Counted from the first letter of the stretch, positions 39,034-49,257 are shown. The stretch: DNA of 64,000 nt from Methanobacterium sp. Maddingley MBC34 (GCA_000309865.1 AMGN01000091.1:56495-120494), one strand, 5' to 3'. Made by a program: numbers and translations. The notes: generated by a model not told the origin, from the letters alone.

Positions 39034-40929
39034 ATGGAAGATTTTACAAAAAATATTAAGGATGCATCGCAAATAACCAAAAAATTTAATGAAGAACTGA
39101 AAGAAAAACTACCTTTGAGTGATGATGTTGACTTTAAAGAGGCTCAAAAGGGCCTTATCGATACTGATGAAAATTTGATCATTAAAGGTGACGATGCAAC
39201 TATTCTTTGGGATATGAAGGGCTACGAATTCCTTAAGGATGAGTGGGAACCTACGGTTAATCCCAGTTTGTGGAGACAGGCACAGTTAAATCTGTACAGT
39301 GGTTTATATGAGGTTCAGGATAGGGTTTATCAGATACGATCTTACGATATAGCAAATATCACCATTATTGAAGGAGATACTGGAATAATAGTCATTGATC
39401 CTTTAGTTTCTGTTGAAACTGCAAGGGCAGGAATGGAATTATATTATAAAAATAGAGGTAAAAAACCAGTAAAAGCAGTTATTTACACCCATAGCCACGC
39501 AGACCATTATGGTGGAGTGAAAGGTGTCATATCCCCGGAACAGGTAGATAATGGAGAAGTTCAGGTTATAGCTCCTGAAGGTTTTATGGAGGAAGCTATG
39601 AGTGAAAATGTATTTGCAGGAAATGCAATGCTCAGACGAGCCAATTACATGTACGGCTTCACTCTAAATAAATCAGCTAGAGGACATGTAGATGTAGGTC
39701 TTGGAAAAAATGCGTCTGTAGGATCTTCCTCATTAATTGCTCCCACAAAAATAATTGGAAAAAGTGGAGAAAAAATGACTGTTGATGGGGTGGATATTGA
39801 GTTTTTAATGGCCAGTGGAACAGAAGCTCCAGCAGAATTTATGATGTATCATCCCCAGTTTAAATTGTTCAATGCAGCAGAAGTTGTGACCCATCACATT
39901 CACAATATCCTTACTTTAAGAGGTGCTAAGGTAAGGGATGCGAAAAAATGGTGGAAAGCAATTGATAGCATATTACTTAATTATGGTGATGTAGTAGAGA
40001 CACTTATAGCACAGCATCACTGGCCTAAATGGGGAAATAAAGAAATTACGGACATGCTAAAAAAGGAGAGAAATGCATATAAGTTTTTACATGACCAATC
40101 CCTAAGATTAGCTAATCAGGGGCATACACCAATTGAGATAGCAGAAGAAATGAAACTTCCCCCAAGTTTAGAGAATGAATGGTACTTAAGAGATTATTAT
40201 GGTAGTTTCAACCACAATTCAAAGGCTATATATCAGTTCTATTTAGGATGGTACGATGGAAATCCAGCAAATCTGTACGCTCTCCCCCCGGAAGAAGTTG
40301 CTAAAAGATATGTGGAATTCATGGGTGGAGCCAGTGAAGTTCTCAGGAAAGCTAAAAAATCCTTCGATGAAGGAGATTACAGGTGGGTGGCTGAAGTATG
40401 CAAACACCTGGTATTTGCTGATCCCAACAACAAAAATGCCAGATATTTAGAAGCAGATGCACTGGAACAGTTAGGATACCAGACAGAAAATGGCACATGG
40501 AGAAATAATTTCCTGGTTGGTGCTGCTGAATTAAGAGGAAACAAAGTTCCCACATCTGTAGATATAACAGATGCACTCTTAAATATGCCCACAGAATTAC
40601 TATTTGAATTCATGGGACTTTTAATTGATAAAAATCTTGCAGAAGGAAAAGAAATTAAAATAAACCTAAATTTAACCGATAGAAACCAAAAATGCAACCT
40701 GGCTCTGGAAGATTCTGTATTAGTACCCCGGATGAACTACCAGGAAACATCACCTGATATTGAACTGAACATTGATATTCCAACATTTGTAGCCCTACTG
40801 CTGGGTGAAACCAGTTATGATAAAATTACAAGTGATGAATCGAAATTTAAAGGAAATCCAGAAGATTTAAAAGAATTTTTAGGTATCCTTTCAGGCTTTG
40901 ATTACGGATTCAACATGGTGATTCCCTGA
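39034..40929 (+). CDS. alkylsulfatase-like MBL-fold enzyme (SdsA1 family)
   Basis: A 631-residue protein of the type III alkyl/aryl sulfatase family. The di-zinc motif T-H-S-H-A-D-H is at residues 152-158. Next come a central dimerisation domain and a C-terminal SCP2-like domain (from about residue 520). Family members hydrolyse alkyl sulfates such as SDS. Bacterial versions are often exported; this one has no signal peptide, so it would act in the cytoplasm. Isolated in the genome context, with horizontal transfer from bacteria likely but not shown. Confidence 0.85.
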   Translation: MEDFTKNIKDASQITKKFNEELKEKLPLSDDVDFKEAQKGLIDTDENLIIKGDDATILWDMKGYEFLKDEWEPTVNPSLWRQAQLNLYSGLYEVQDRVYQIRSYDIANITIIEGDTGIIVIDPLVSVETARAGMELYYKNRGKKPVKAVIYTHSHADHYGGVKGVISPEQVDNGEVQVIAPEGFMEEAMSENVFAGNAMLRRANYMYGFTLNKSARGHVDVGLGKNASVGSSSLIAPTKIIGKSGEKMTVDGVDIEFLMASGTEAPAEFMMYHPQFKLFNAAEVVTHHIHNILTLRGAKVRDAKKWWKAIDSILLNYGDVVETLIAQHHWPKWGNKEITDMLKKERNAYKFLHDQSLRLANQGHTPIEIAEEMKLPPSLENEWYLRDYYGSFNHNSKAIYQFYLGWYDGNPANLYALPPEEVAKRYVEFMGGASEVLRKAKKSFDEGDYRWVAEVCKHLVFADPNNKNARYLEADALEQLGYQTENGTWRNNFLVGAAELRGNKVPTSVDITDALLNMPTELLFEFMGLLIDKNLAEGKEIKINLNLTDRNQKCNLALEDSVLVPRMNYQETSPDIELNIDIPTFVALLLGETSYDKITSDESKFKGNPEDLKEFLGILSGFDYGFNMVIP

Positions 40930-41103
40930 GTGTAATTTAAGCCTTCCTGCGTTTTTGTGGTTAATTTAAGTTACTTATTCTTTTTTATTGATTCTTATAA
41001 TCAAACCGTGCTCTGAATTAATAATTTTATTTAATCCACTAAACAAATTAAAAAAAAAAGTTAATAAAGTTAATAAAATAAAAAAAAGTAATAAAAAAAG
41101 TAT

Positions 41104-41700
41104 TTACTCTTCTTTTCGTTTACTGGTGGTTTTTAGAAGCAGGACCCCTATAAAACCAACACCCAATATTAATGCAAGTAGCCAGTCCAGTGAGCTTAAA
41201 GCATGAGCATAGTAAGCATAAAAGATGGTTACCACACAAAATGGGTTTAAAACCAGCCAGGTGGTTAAAAATCCAGGATTATACCCTGGTTTTTTTATCT
41301 GGAAGATAATGGTATGTTGTATGCCGTTTATGAGTAACTGGAAGAATATTAACCCCATACCAACCCATGGTAAAACAGTAACCAGTAATGCACCCAGTAT
41401 AGCCCAGATCCATATTGACATGTTTACAAATAATTTGTAAGCAGGCGATAGTGGTGAGTCTTCCTCTGGTGGATCTTTACTTAATACCGTGTAATAGTTG
41501 GCGAATTTTTCAAACCCGATTGGAGAGAGAATATATTCTTCTGTTTCATGGATCATGACCAGTGGTAAATGAATCCAGTATAAAAAAGCAAGCCATGAAA
41601 AATTAGGGTCGCTAACTTTGAAGCAGATAAAAATAGTTATTAATATGGGCCCTAGAAAAATCCCCACTCTTTCCCAGATGTTGTTATACGTTTTATACAT
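41104..41700 (-). CDS. HXXEE-motif membrane protein
   Basis: A 198-residue membrane protein with about five helices and H51-E-T-E-E, the HXXEE signature. A second conserved His is in N-G-I-Q-H-T. The His/Glu arrangement inside the membrane suggests metal binding, but function is unknown. It lies 62 bases behind the 80-residue membrane gene on the same strand, probably one operon. Confidence 0.75.
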   Translation of the reverse strand: MYKTYNNIWERVGIFLGPILITIFICFKVSDPNFSWLAFLYWIHLPLVMIHETEEYILSPIGFEKFANYYTVLSKDPPEEDSPLSPAYKLFVNMSIWIWAILGALLVTVLPWVGMGLIFFQLLINGIQHTIIFQIKKPGYNPGFLTTWLVLNPFCVVTIFYAYYAHALSSLDWLLALILGVGFIGVLLLKTTSKRKEE

Positions 41701-41762
41701 GTTTTTAACCTGGAATTATTTTTTGCCTATTTTTTTATTATATGAGAAGAATATCAAATAAA

Positions 41763-42005
41763 CTAACTTTCTTCATCTGACCCGTAGGTTAAAGCAGCAA
41801 TGGTTAAAATAATGATTGCTGCAACTATGATAACGATTGCTATATTGACAATAGTCAATGCAGAAATACTGTGCAGATAAAGTAAAGTCGAAACTAACGA
41901 TATCAACCACACCAGGGTAATAACCCATCCTTCCCAAGTTCTTGGAGCCGGCCCCCAGCCAACATGTTTAGGTCCAAACCAGCGTTTATTTGTAATTCTT
42001 TTCAT
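41763..42005 (-). CDS. small membrane protein (80 aa)
   Basis: An 80-residue protein. It starts with a basic/aromatic segment K-R-W-F-G-P-K-x-x-G-W-G-P-x-P-x-T-W-E-G-W, followed by two transmembrane helices. Small bacterial and archaeal proteins with this W-x-G-P-K...G-W-G pattern are known but uncharacterised. Probably co-transcribed with the HXXEE gene. Confidence 0.65.
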   Translation of the reverse strand: MKRITNKRWFGPKHVGWGPAPRTWEGWVITLVWLISLVSTLLYLHSISALTIVNIAIVIIVAAIIILTIAALTYGSDEES

Positions 42006-42248
42006 ATTTCCCCGTCCTATTATTATGTATTATACGATATGTGCTTGAATACTTAATAAATATGTGCAGGCCGGAGTAAAAAAGTATTAATGATAGTATT
42101 GCTAAATATATACTTCAGATTTTCTTGGAAACATGATATAAGGTATATCGATTAATTAATTTTAAAATTCACCAGTTAATTCCTAAATGGGAGTGCATTG
42201 GCCATTAAGGCCAAAAAATTGATTTAACATAAGAATCTTATTAGTATT

Positions 42249-42530
42249 ATGAAGTCTCAAATTTACCTAAAATGTCCAAAGTGCAGGGAAAACGGGTTAC
42301 TCGTTGAAAGACAGGGTCGATATTTCTGCGTTAATTGTATGTATGACTACACCCAACTAAAGGATGATCCTGCGAAATTGGATGAAATACTGCTTGAAAA
42401 TATTCAGGAGGCTGCATTTGGTCCCGTAGTTGCCATGACCCTTTATGAGTGGGTGACTCTTAAGACTCACCCAGAAGCAGTGGATCATGTGAAAAGATTA
42501 GCAGAGGCTAATGATATTGGCATAATGTAA
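42249..42530 (+). CDS. zinc-ribbon protein, unknown
   Basis: A 93-residue protein whose N-terminus is a four-Cys zinc ribbon (C9-x2-C12 ... C27-x2-C30). The remainder is helical, with no known domain. Could be an RNA- or DNA-binding or adaptor protein; nothing in the context decides. About 117 bases before the ABC transporter genes. Confidence 0.6.
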   Translation: MKSQIYLKCPKCRENGLLVERQGRYFCVNCMYDYTQLKDDPAKLDEILLENIQEAAFGPVVAMTLYEWVTLKTHPEAVDHVKRLAEANDIGIM

Positions 42531-42646
42531 AAAATAGTAAGTTAAATTTCCTAAAAATCCCATTTTACTGATATTTATAGTAATTGACATTTTGTTATTT
42601 TTATAAATAAATTTTTGATTTAAAAAAAGAATGCTAGGAAGATATT

Positions 42647-43591
42647 ATGGTGAATGAGTTCATAATCGAGGCAAAAAATCTCTTTAAATCTTTTGGAGAT
42701 TTTGTAGCAGTAGATAATTTAAATTTAAAAATAAAAAAAGGTGAAGTATTTGGATTTTTAGGTCCTAATGGTGCTGGAAAAACCACCTCCATCAAGATGA
42801 TGGTGGGTTTACTTCGCCCCACTGGTGGGGAAATATTGATTGATGGTGAAGACATTGCCCATGCAGATAGACTTAAAATTGGAATATGTCCTCAAGACAT
42901 AGTTTTATGGGAGAGCCTTACATGTAAAGAGAGTTTGAAGTTCATGGGCCAAATGTACGAAGTTCCAGAGGACATATTGAAAACTAGAGTAAAAAGCCTA
43001 TTAGAAGACCTAATACTAACAGATAAAGCAAACACGCTCGTTTCTAACTTATCAGGAGGCATGAAACGTAGATTAAATCTAGCTATGGCATTAATACACT
43101 CTCCAGAGATAGTGGTTCTGGATGAACCTTCAGAGGGACTTGATCCTCAATCAAGAAGGGTTCTGTGGAATTTTATCCGCTCATTGAGGGATAATGAAGG
43201 AAAAACAGTTATTTTAACCACACATTTAATGGATGAAGCAGACGGACTTTCAGATCGCATTGCCATAATTGATCATGGGAAACTGTTACGACTGGATACT
43301 CCTAAAAATCTTAAAAAAGAGTTTGGTGAGGGAGATATAGTGGAGATACACTTGGCTGATTCTAAAATGAATCAGGAAGTGATTTTTAGACTTGAAACTA
43401 TAGAAAATATTGATTCAGTTACTGAAGTTGATGGTAAAATAAATATAAAGACTTTAAATGCAGTTGGGAAACTTCCAGAGATAATGAATAAAGTTCAGGA
43501 GATGAATAATGAGATTGCTGATTTATCACTGCACCCCAATACATTGGAGGATGTTTTCATTGAGTTAACTGGAACCAGTTTGAGGGAGTAA
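42647..43591 (+). CDS. ABC-2 type exporter ATPase
   Basis: A 314-residue ATP-binding subunit. Walker A G-P-N-G-A-G-K-T-T is at 39-47, signature L-S-G-G-M-K-R-R-L near 137, Walker B V-V-L-D-E-P and H-loop T-T-H near 185. The C-terminal extension of about 90 residues is typical of drug-export ATPases (DrrA/CcmA type). The permease starts one base after its stop. Substrate unknown. Confidence 0.92.
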   Translation: MVNEFIIEAKNLFKSFGDFVAVDNLNLKIKKGEVFGFLGPNGAGKTTSIKMMVGLLRPTGGEILIDGEDIAHADRLKIGICPQDIVLWESLTCKESLKFMGQMYEVPEDILKTRVKSLLEDLILTDKANTLVSNLSGGMKRRLNLAMALIHSPEIVVLDEPSEGLDPQSRRVLWNFIRSLRDNEGKTVILTTHLMDEADGLSDRIAIIDHGKLLRLDTPKNLKKEFGEGDIVEIHLADSKMNQEVIFRLETIENIDSVTEVDGKINIKTLNAVGKLPEIMNKVQEMNNEIADLSLHPNTLEDVFIELTGTSLRE

Positions 43592-43592
43592 C

Positions 43593-44867
43593 ATGAAATT
43601 CATCAGTGTAGCCATTAAAGATTTTAAAGAACTTATAAGAGACCGCAGAGGTCTTTTCATGATATTGCTCTTTCCAATGTTTTTCATGATTATTTTTGGA
43701 ATTGCCTTTGGGGGTATGGGTACAGGTAATGAAACTCATAATCTGGCAGTTGTTAACCTTGATGAAGGTGCAAAGATGCCATTAACCAATGAAGATGTTA
43801 ATTTTGGGGATAATCTAACCGAAATTTTCCGTGATTCTGAATATGGAGATAGTGATGTTAAGTTATTTAATGTTATAAATACTTCAGAATCTTCTGCAAA
43901 TAAGCTTATACAGCTTAAAGAAGCTGATGCAATGATTATAATTCCCAAAAATTTTTCACAAACTACTGTGGATAAAATGGAGGATTCAATCACTGCGCAA
44001 ACAACAGGGACAATATCATCTAATAATAATTCAAATAACGACACCCTCAAACTGATTATTAGTGGAGATTCATCCAGTATGGGTTTTGCAGTTTCTCAAG
44101 TAGTGTTAATAAAAATAATAGGGGAGTATCAGGATAATCTGGTGGCCAATATTCAAAGCCAGACATCAGGATCTTCGGCTGAACCTCTAAAATTGTTTGA
44201 AGGTGATGTAGAATCAGTTTCTGGGACGGAATCTTTTTCCCAGTTTGACTTCCTGGCTCCAGGAATGATGCTGTTTGCCATTTTACTTCTGGCCACTACA
44301 GTGGCAGCCAGTTTAACCAAGGAAGTGGAAAAAGGTACTTTAGCTCGTTTAAGAATATCCAAAATGCGATCATTTGACATGTTATTTGGTGCACTAATTC
44401 CATGGTCAATAGTGGCAGCTATTCAGGTTTTAATTCTACTTACAGTTGCTTTGATAATGGGTTTCAACTGGCAAGGAGGTTTAAACTCCATTGTGCTGGC
44501 CATGTTTATAGGAGTCATTGGAGGAATTGGTTCTATTGCCTTAGGAATGATAATTGCCTCTTTTGCAAAAAATGATACTCAAGCATTTAATTTAGGTATA
44601 ATGGTTGTGGTACCTACCAGCTTCGTGGTTGGAGCATTTTTCCAGCTTCCTCAGGTAGTGGTAGGTGAAATAATGGGCAGATCTTTCCAGATATATGATA
44701 TACTTCCCTGGACTCATATTTTAAATGCATTGAAATCAGTTTTGATATATGGAAATGGATTGAGTGCCATTACTTATGACCTTGCCTGGAGCGCAGTCCT
44801 CACCGCCATACTATTTATCATAGGTATGGGATTGTTTTCCAGATTCAGATTAAGTGTTGAAAATTAA
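43593..44867 (+). CDS. ABC-2 type exporter permease
   Basis: A 424-residue permease with one N-terminal helix, an extracytoplasmic domain of about 190 residues with an Asn/Ser-rich stretch, and about five C-terminal helices (ABC2_membrane_3 layout). Forms an exporter with the ATPase immediately upstream. Similar pairs export drugs, lipids or sodium; which applies here is unknown. Confidence 0.9.
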   Translation: MKFISVAIKDFKELIRDRRGLFMILLFPMFFMIIFGIAFGGMGTGNETHNLAVVNLDEGAKMPLTNEDVNFGDNLTEIFRDSEYGDSDVKLFNVINTSESSANKLIQLKEADAMIIIPKNFSQTTVDKMEDSITAQTTGTISSNNNSNNDTLKLIISGDSSSMGFAVSQVVLIKIIGEYQDNLVANIQSQTSGSSAEPLKLFEGDVESVSGTESFSQFDFLAPGMMLFAILLLATTVAASLTKEVEKGTLARLRISKMRSFDMLFGALIPWSIVAAIQVLILLTVALIMGFNWQGGLNSIVLAMFIGVIGGIGSIALGMIIASFAKNDTQAFNLGIMVVVPTSFVVGAFFQLPQVVVGEIMGRSFQIYDILPWTHILNALKSVLIYGNGLSAITYDLAWSAVLTAILFIIGMGLFSRFRLSVEN

Positions 44868-45068
44868 TCAGTGACTTAATCAGCTAATCAATAATTAAAT
44901 ACTCAGCAGCGATGACCTTTAGAAAAAGTTACCTAATATATATGTTATAAGTTCACAAGTTAATTTCTCCCTATACTAATTTTATGGGAGTATTAAGTAA
45001 AATATTTTTTTAAGTTCAAAGATTGAAATAATTTCCCGAGAAGAGCAATTTTAGATTATATTCTAAAG

Positions 45069-45088
45069 ATATGCATGTTAATGCATAT
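45069..45088. promoter_or_regulatory. inverted repeat ATATGCAT-GTTA-ATGCATAT
   Basis: A perfect 8-base inverted repeat with a 4-base spacer at the edge of the decayed kinase. Possibly an old operator, or part of the degraded gene. Confidence 0.3.
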
Positions 45089-45799
45089 GTTGATTTAGAA
45101 TTACGGGTTCAAGAGAGACAGCCGAAATACAAGAATCTAAAGAAGAATTGAGTTGATTAATCTTTATAATCGTGAGTTACTTGAGGCTAGTAATGATCCT
45201 TTGGTTACTATTGGTTCTGACGGGAAGATTACGGATGTGAACTATGCTGTTGAGTTGTTGACTGGTTATTCTCGTGATCAGGTAATTGGCACTGATTTTT
45301 CAGATTATTTCACTGATCCCGGAAAGGATCCCGAAAAAGCACAGGCTGGTCATAAGGAAGTTTTCAGGAAGGGTTTTGTAAAAGATTATCCCCTGAAATA
45401 AGGCATAAAGATGGTCATGTTACTCCTGTCCTGTATAATGCCTCAGTCTATAAAATGGTCAGGTTATATGAGTCTTCGCAGCAGCAAGAGACATCATCCA
45501 ACTACAAAAAGTAGAAGAACAACTTCAAGAATACGTGGATAATCTGGAGATAACAGTAAAAAAAAGAACAGCAGAGCTGCCACATGCTAACGTCTTACTT
45601 AAAGCTGAAATTAAAGAACGTAAAATAATGGAAGAAATTATCCGGGATAATGTTAAAAGACTGAATCTTGCTTTAGAATCAGCGAACATGGGTGAATTGG
45701 ATTTAGATCTCGTGAATGACACGGCAATCCGAATATTAGAACAATGGAACTGAATTTAAGATTACTTTTAAAGAGTTAGAATATAAAGAAAGGCTATAA
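45089..45799 (+). pseudogene. decayed PAS sensor kinase
   Basis: Remains of a PAS kinase in several frames. First comes L-R-V-Q-E-R broken by a missing base near 45117; then an 82-codon PAS piece (45153-45401) related to the third PAS of the kinase at 12999. Next are an R-H-K-D-G-H-V-T-P-V-L-Y-N-A segment in another frame after a lost G, and a coiled linker. It jumps at about 45745 straight to the terminal G-T-E-F-K-I-T-F-K-E-L-E-Y-K-E-R. The HisKA_2 and most of the ATPase domain are deleted. Clearly nonfunctional. Confidence 0.85.
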
Positions 45800-46004
45800 C
45801 AGGATTAATATTACGTGGGGACATTAAATGATTTTTTATAGCTCTTATGATAATCACTTTTCCGAAGATATTCTAAACAACTTTTTTTTGTGTCTGTTTT
45901 TTGATTTTATTCACAAAATAATACGCATCATAAAAAAGTTTATTGATATTGTGAAATAAAATATACATAAAGATTATTTATTTTCATATTAAGGGGGGAG
46001 AGGT

Positions 46005-46997
46005 TTGGTTAATGAATTTGGGGATTTGGATAACATTACAAGCGATTTGAAGGATTTACTTTTAGATTTAACTAGTGATTCTATTTTCCTGCATGATCAA
46101 GAAGGTAATTTTATTTATATTAATCAAGCGGCCTATAAAACACGTGGTTACACTAAAGATGAATTAATGGATTTGAATTTGTATGATTTGAATGTTCCAG
46201 AATTCACTGAGTGCATAAAGTCCTGTATAAATGATTTGATGGAGAAAGGAGAAATTATCTTTGAATCTGCCCATTTCCGTAAAGACGGCTCAGTGATGCC
46301 GGTGGAAATACATAGTCGAATCATAGAATATGAATATCAAAATCTTGTTTTATGCTCTGTTCGAGATATTTCTCTGCGGAAAAAGGCTGAAAAAGCTCTT
46401 TCCAGGGAATTGGAAGTCAATTCTGATTTAACTAAACTATCCCGGAAACTTCTGGAATCAGTTCCTATTGAAGATATTTCAGATATGGTCTTGGAATATG
46501 CACAAAAATTTACCCAGAGTAAATTCGGTTTTGTTGGATACATTGACCCTGAAACTGGTTATCTTATTTCTCCCACTATGACTCGTAATATCTGGACTGA
46601 ATGTCATGTGAAAGATAAAAGTGTAATCTTTGAGAAATTTGGTGGAATGTGGGGCTGGGTGTTAAATAACAAGAAATCTCTTCTCACCAACCATCCAAAG
46701 GATGATTCCAGGGCCACTGGAACACCTTCCGGACATATCGATATTGAAACATTCTTAGCAGTTCCTGCACTTGTTGATGAGAACTTGGTGGGTATAATCT
46801 CACTTGCAAATTCAGATAAATATGATAAACAGGATTTGGAAGTTATAGAACGATTATCAAATTTATACGCCATAGCAATCACTCGGAAACATTCTGATGA
46901 ATCCATTAAAAAGAGTGAGGAAAAATATCGCAGAATAGTTGAAAAATTCCTCAAAGTATCCAATGAAATAATAATCGAAATAAGCAAAAAAGAGTAA
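46005..46997 (+). CDS. PAS-GAF sensory protein without kinase domain
   Basis: A 330-residue soluble protein starting at TTG behind an exceptionally strong AAGGGGGGAGAGG. Residues about 12-130 are a PAS domain closing with R-D-I-S-L-R-K-K; residues about 145-300 are a GAF domain with G-F-V-G-Y-I-D and G-G-M-W-G-W-V. It ends where another PAS would normally begin (K-S-E-E-K-Y-R-R-I-V-E-K), so it is either a trimmed kinase or a dedicated sensor. The roadblock gene follows 16 bases later. Confidence 0.85.
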   Translation: MVNEFGDLDNITSDLKDLLLDLTSDSIFLHDQEGNFIYINQAAYKTRGYTKDELMDLNLYDLNVPEFTECIKSCINDLMEKGEIIFESAHFRKDGSVMPVEIHSRIIEYEYQNLVLCSVRDISLRKKAEKALSRELEVNSDLTKLSRKLLESVPIEDISDMVLEYAQKFTQSKFGFVGYIDPETGYLISPTMTRNIWTECHVKDKSVIFEKFGGMWGWVLNNKKSLLTNHPKDDSRATGTPSGHIDIETFLAVPALVDENLVGIISLANSDKYDKQDLEVIERLSNLYAIAITRKHSDESIKKSEEKYRRIVEKFLKVSNEIIIEISKKE

Positions 46998-47013
46998 ATT
47001 TTGGGGGTGGCAT

Positions 47014-47388
47014 ATGGCTAAAACTAAAAAAGAACTACTTGATGATGTATTAACTGCTTTGGTGCAGGTAGGTCAAATAAAAGCCTGTGCCATTGTTTCA
47101 AAAGAGGGTCTTCTCATCAGTTCTAGAACTCCCCCTGATGTTGATGCCAGAATATTTTCTGCACTCTGCTCCACCATAATGGGAGCTGCAGAAGCTGCTT
47201 CAGCACAAATGAAAACAGGCTCCGTTAGTGCTATTTCTCTTAAAACAGAAAAAGGCACCATAGTATTATTACCTGCAGGAGCAAAGGCAATTCTAACAAC
47301 TCTAACTGAAACTGAAGCCCAAATTGGCCTAATACTATTCGAAATGGAATCAATAGCTGAACAAGCAGAACATATACTGTCAAAATAA
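47014..47388 (+). CDS. roadblock/LC7-domain protein
   Basis: A 124-residue roadblock/LC7 protein (alpha-beta layer: A-C-A-I-V-S-K-E-G-L-L-I-S-S, L-L-P-A-G-A-K-A, L-L-I-L-F-E-M). These proteins dimerise and regulate small GTPases or other switches. No MglA-like GTPase is in the window; the partner is presumably the PAS-GAF protein encoded directly upstream. Good GGGGGTGG ribosome binding site. Confidence 0.88.
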   Translation: MAKTKKELLDDVLTALVQVGQIKACAIVSKEGLLISSRTPPDVDARIFSALCSTIMGAAEAASAQMKTGSVSAISLKTEKGTIVLLPAGAKAILTTLTETEAQIGLILFEMESIAEQAEHILSK

Positions 47389-47804
<416 letters not shown>

Positions 47805-48149
47805 ATGGATAAGGGCGAGTTATTAATTGGATTGCCTATATTAGCAGTTTGTTTATTACTACTTTTAGGTCTTCATGATATTCCAACTGAAATATATGTA
47901 GGAAACTCTGGATTTGACCTAAATGTTACTAACATATATCCAAGTAAGGTTACCTGGACAAACAATGACTCTCAAATCCATCGCATTGTCAGTGATGATG
48001 GATTGTTTGATAGTGGTAATTTAAGCCCCGGTGAAAATTATACTTACGATTTTAGCTATCATAAAAATAGAATATATAAATATCATGATTCAACAAACAC
48101 TTCTTTAAAAGGCACCATACAGATTGAAATGGGGCCAGGTCCTTACTAA
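47805..48149 (+). CDS. degenerate cupredoxin-fold membrane-anchored protein
   Basis: A 114-residue protein with one N-terminal helix (8-25) and an extracytoplasmic cupredoxin-like domain. It aligns with plastocyanin-type proteins: V-T-W-T-N-N-D, H59, and the Y-x-Y ... K-G-T-I end. The normal Cys, His and Met copper ligands read D95, N98 and L101; only H59 remains. The site therefore cannot be type-1 copper. Possibly a structural or ligand-binding role. Dispersed repeat copy A forms its upstream region. Confidence 0.7.
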   Translation: MDKGELLIGLPILAVCLLLLLGLHDIPTEIYVGNSGFDLNVTNIYPSKVTWTNNDSQIHRIVSDDGLFDSGNLSPGENYTYDFSYHKNRIYKYHDSTNTSLKGTIQIEMGPGPY

Positions 48150-48210
48150 TCCTAAACTCCTTCTACTTACTTTTTGACCAAAAAAGAAAACGGATTAAAG
48201 GTTAATCTGC

Positions 48211-48306
48211 CCATAACATTTTATTTATTCTTCAACTAAATTCTGATGGAAAATTTGAGTATTAACTTATCCTAATAATTTTCCTTTTGATAGACTAAAT
48301 ATAATC
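48211..48306 (+). repeat. dispersed intergenic repeat, copy B
   Basis: About 95 bases matching copies A and C (ACTTATCCTA-TAATTTTCCTTTTGATAGACTAAA). It lies between the convergent cupredoxin and zinc-ribbon genes. Confidence 0.55.
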
Positions 48307-48892
48307 AGCTAATCGTCACGTATTTAGTTTTAAAAGTATAAACGCCAGCAATGACTCCGATAACTAAAAAAATAACTGAAATTTCAATTACAATATTAAT
48401 GAAGGGTGTCATATATGGACTTATTCGTCCTAAATGCACTAACTGATCTCCTATAATAATAATTATTAATATAAAACCTATTATTAATGGAGATATAACT
48501 TTACTTGAAATAAATGTTTTACCTATCCTAGTTTCTGTGTATTTGTATCCAGAATTCCAATTTGATTTTATAAAATGTGGGAGACCATACCCTAAGACTG
48601 CACCAATGGGTATTGCTAATAATAATTGAAAAGAAAGCCCAACAGAAAGATATTCTGGATTTTTAGAAATGATTCCTGCATTATATATGAGCATTAATAA
48701 TATTATACTTGCTATTGATAAGAGAACAATTATTATTGCCTTCCAGAAAGGTATTGCAATTTTTGGGATATCTATTGACTCAGAGTAGACTAATTCTCCG
48801 CCACACTCACATGTAAGGTCGAAATCTTCTGGAGATTCTCCTTCCAGGAGCTGGTAGTATTCCCCACACTTATCACAGATTAAATATCCCAT
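48305..48892 (-). CDS. zinc-ribbon membrane protein
   Basis: A 195-residue protein. An N-terminal four-Cys ribbon (C6, C9, C28, C30: C-D-K-C-x2-Y-Y ... C-E-C-G-G) precedes about four transmembrane helices. The same ribbon recurs in four proteins of this neighbourhood (49258, 51803, 53361). The helices are unlike the others, so the ribbon is a mobile module. Function unknown. Confidence 0.65.
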   Translation of the reverse strand: MGYLICDKCGEYYQLLEGESPEDFDLTCECGGELVYSESIDIPKIAIPFWKAIIIVLLSIASIILLMLIYNAGIISKNPEYLSVGLSFQLLLAIPIGAVLGYGLPHFIKSNWNSGYKYTETRIGKTFISSKVISPLIIGFILIIIIIGDQLVHLGRISPYMTPFINIVIEISVIFLVIGVIAGVYTFKTKYVTIS

Positions 48893-49257
48893 TCAAACCC
48901 CTTGAATAATATGAATTAAGATTCGATTGATTATATTATTCATAACATTTATTTATAAATGAATATGCAAATAGCTAAACCCATACTAATCCCCTCTTAT
49001 CCTGAACTGAAAACAATCAAAAACTTATCCATCTCCTAACAATGTATTTATTCTTCAACAAAATTCTGATGGAGAATCCTTGAGTATTAACTTATCCTAC
49101 TTATTTCCTTTTGATAGACTAAAAAATAAGGCGTAATACCAAAGATTTACATATAATCGGGATGTGCCAATTAATGATAATTATCAATTGTATTTTAGTT
49201 TTTCATTAAGTCAAAAAAGGATAATAACCCTACGTAAAAATTAAAATCCATTACCTA
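48893..49257 (+). other. intergenic region with dispersed repeat copy C
   Basis: About 365 bases, most of it (49012-49190) the longest copy of the dispersed repeat. No gene. Confidence 0.5.
49012..49190 (+). repeat. dispersed intergenic repeat, copy C
   Basis: About 180 bases containing all parts of the family, from AATCAAAAACTTA through the CTTATCCTA and GATAGACTAAAAAATAAGGCG cores to ATAATC and TTAATGATAATTAT. Both flanking genes are on the minus strand. Confidence 0.65.
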
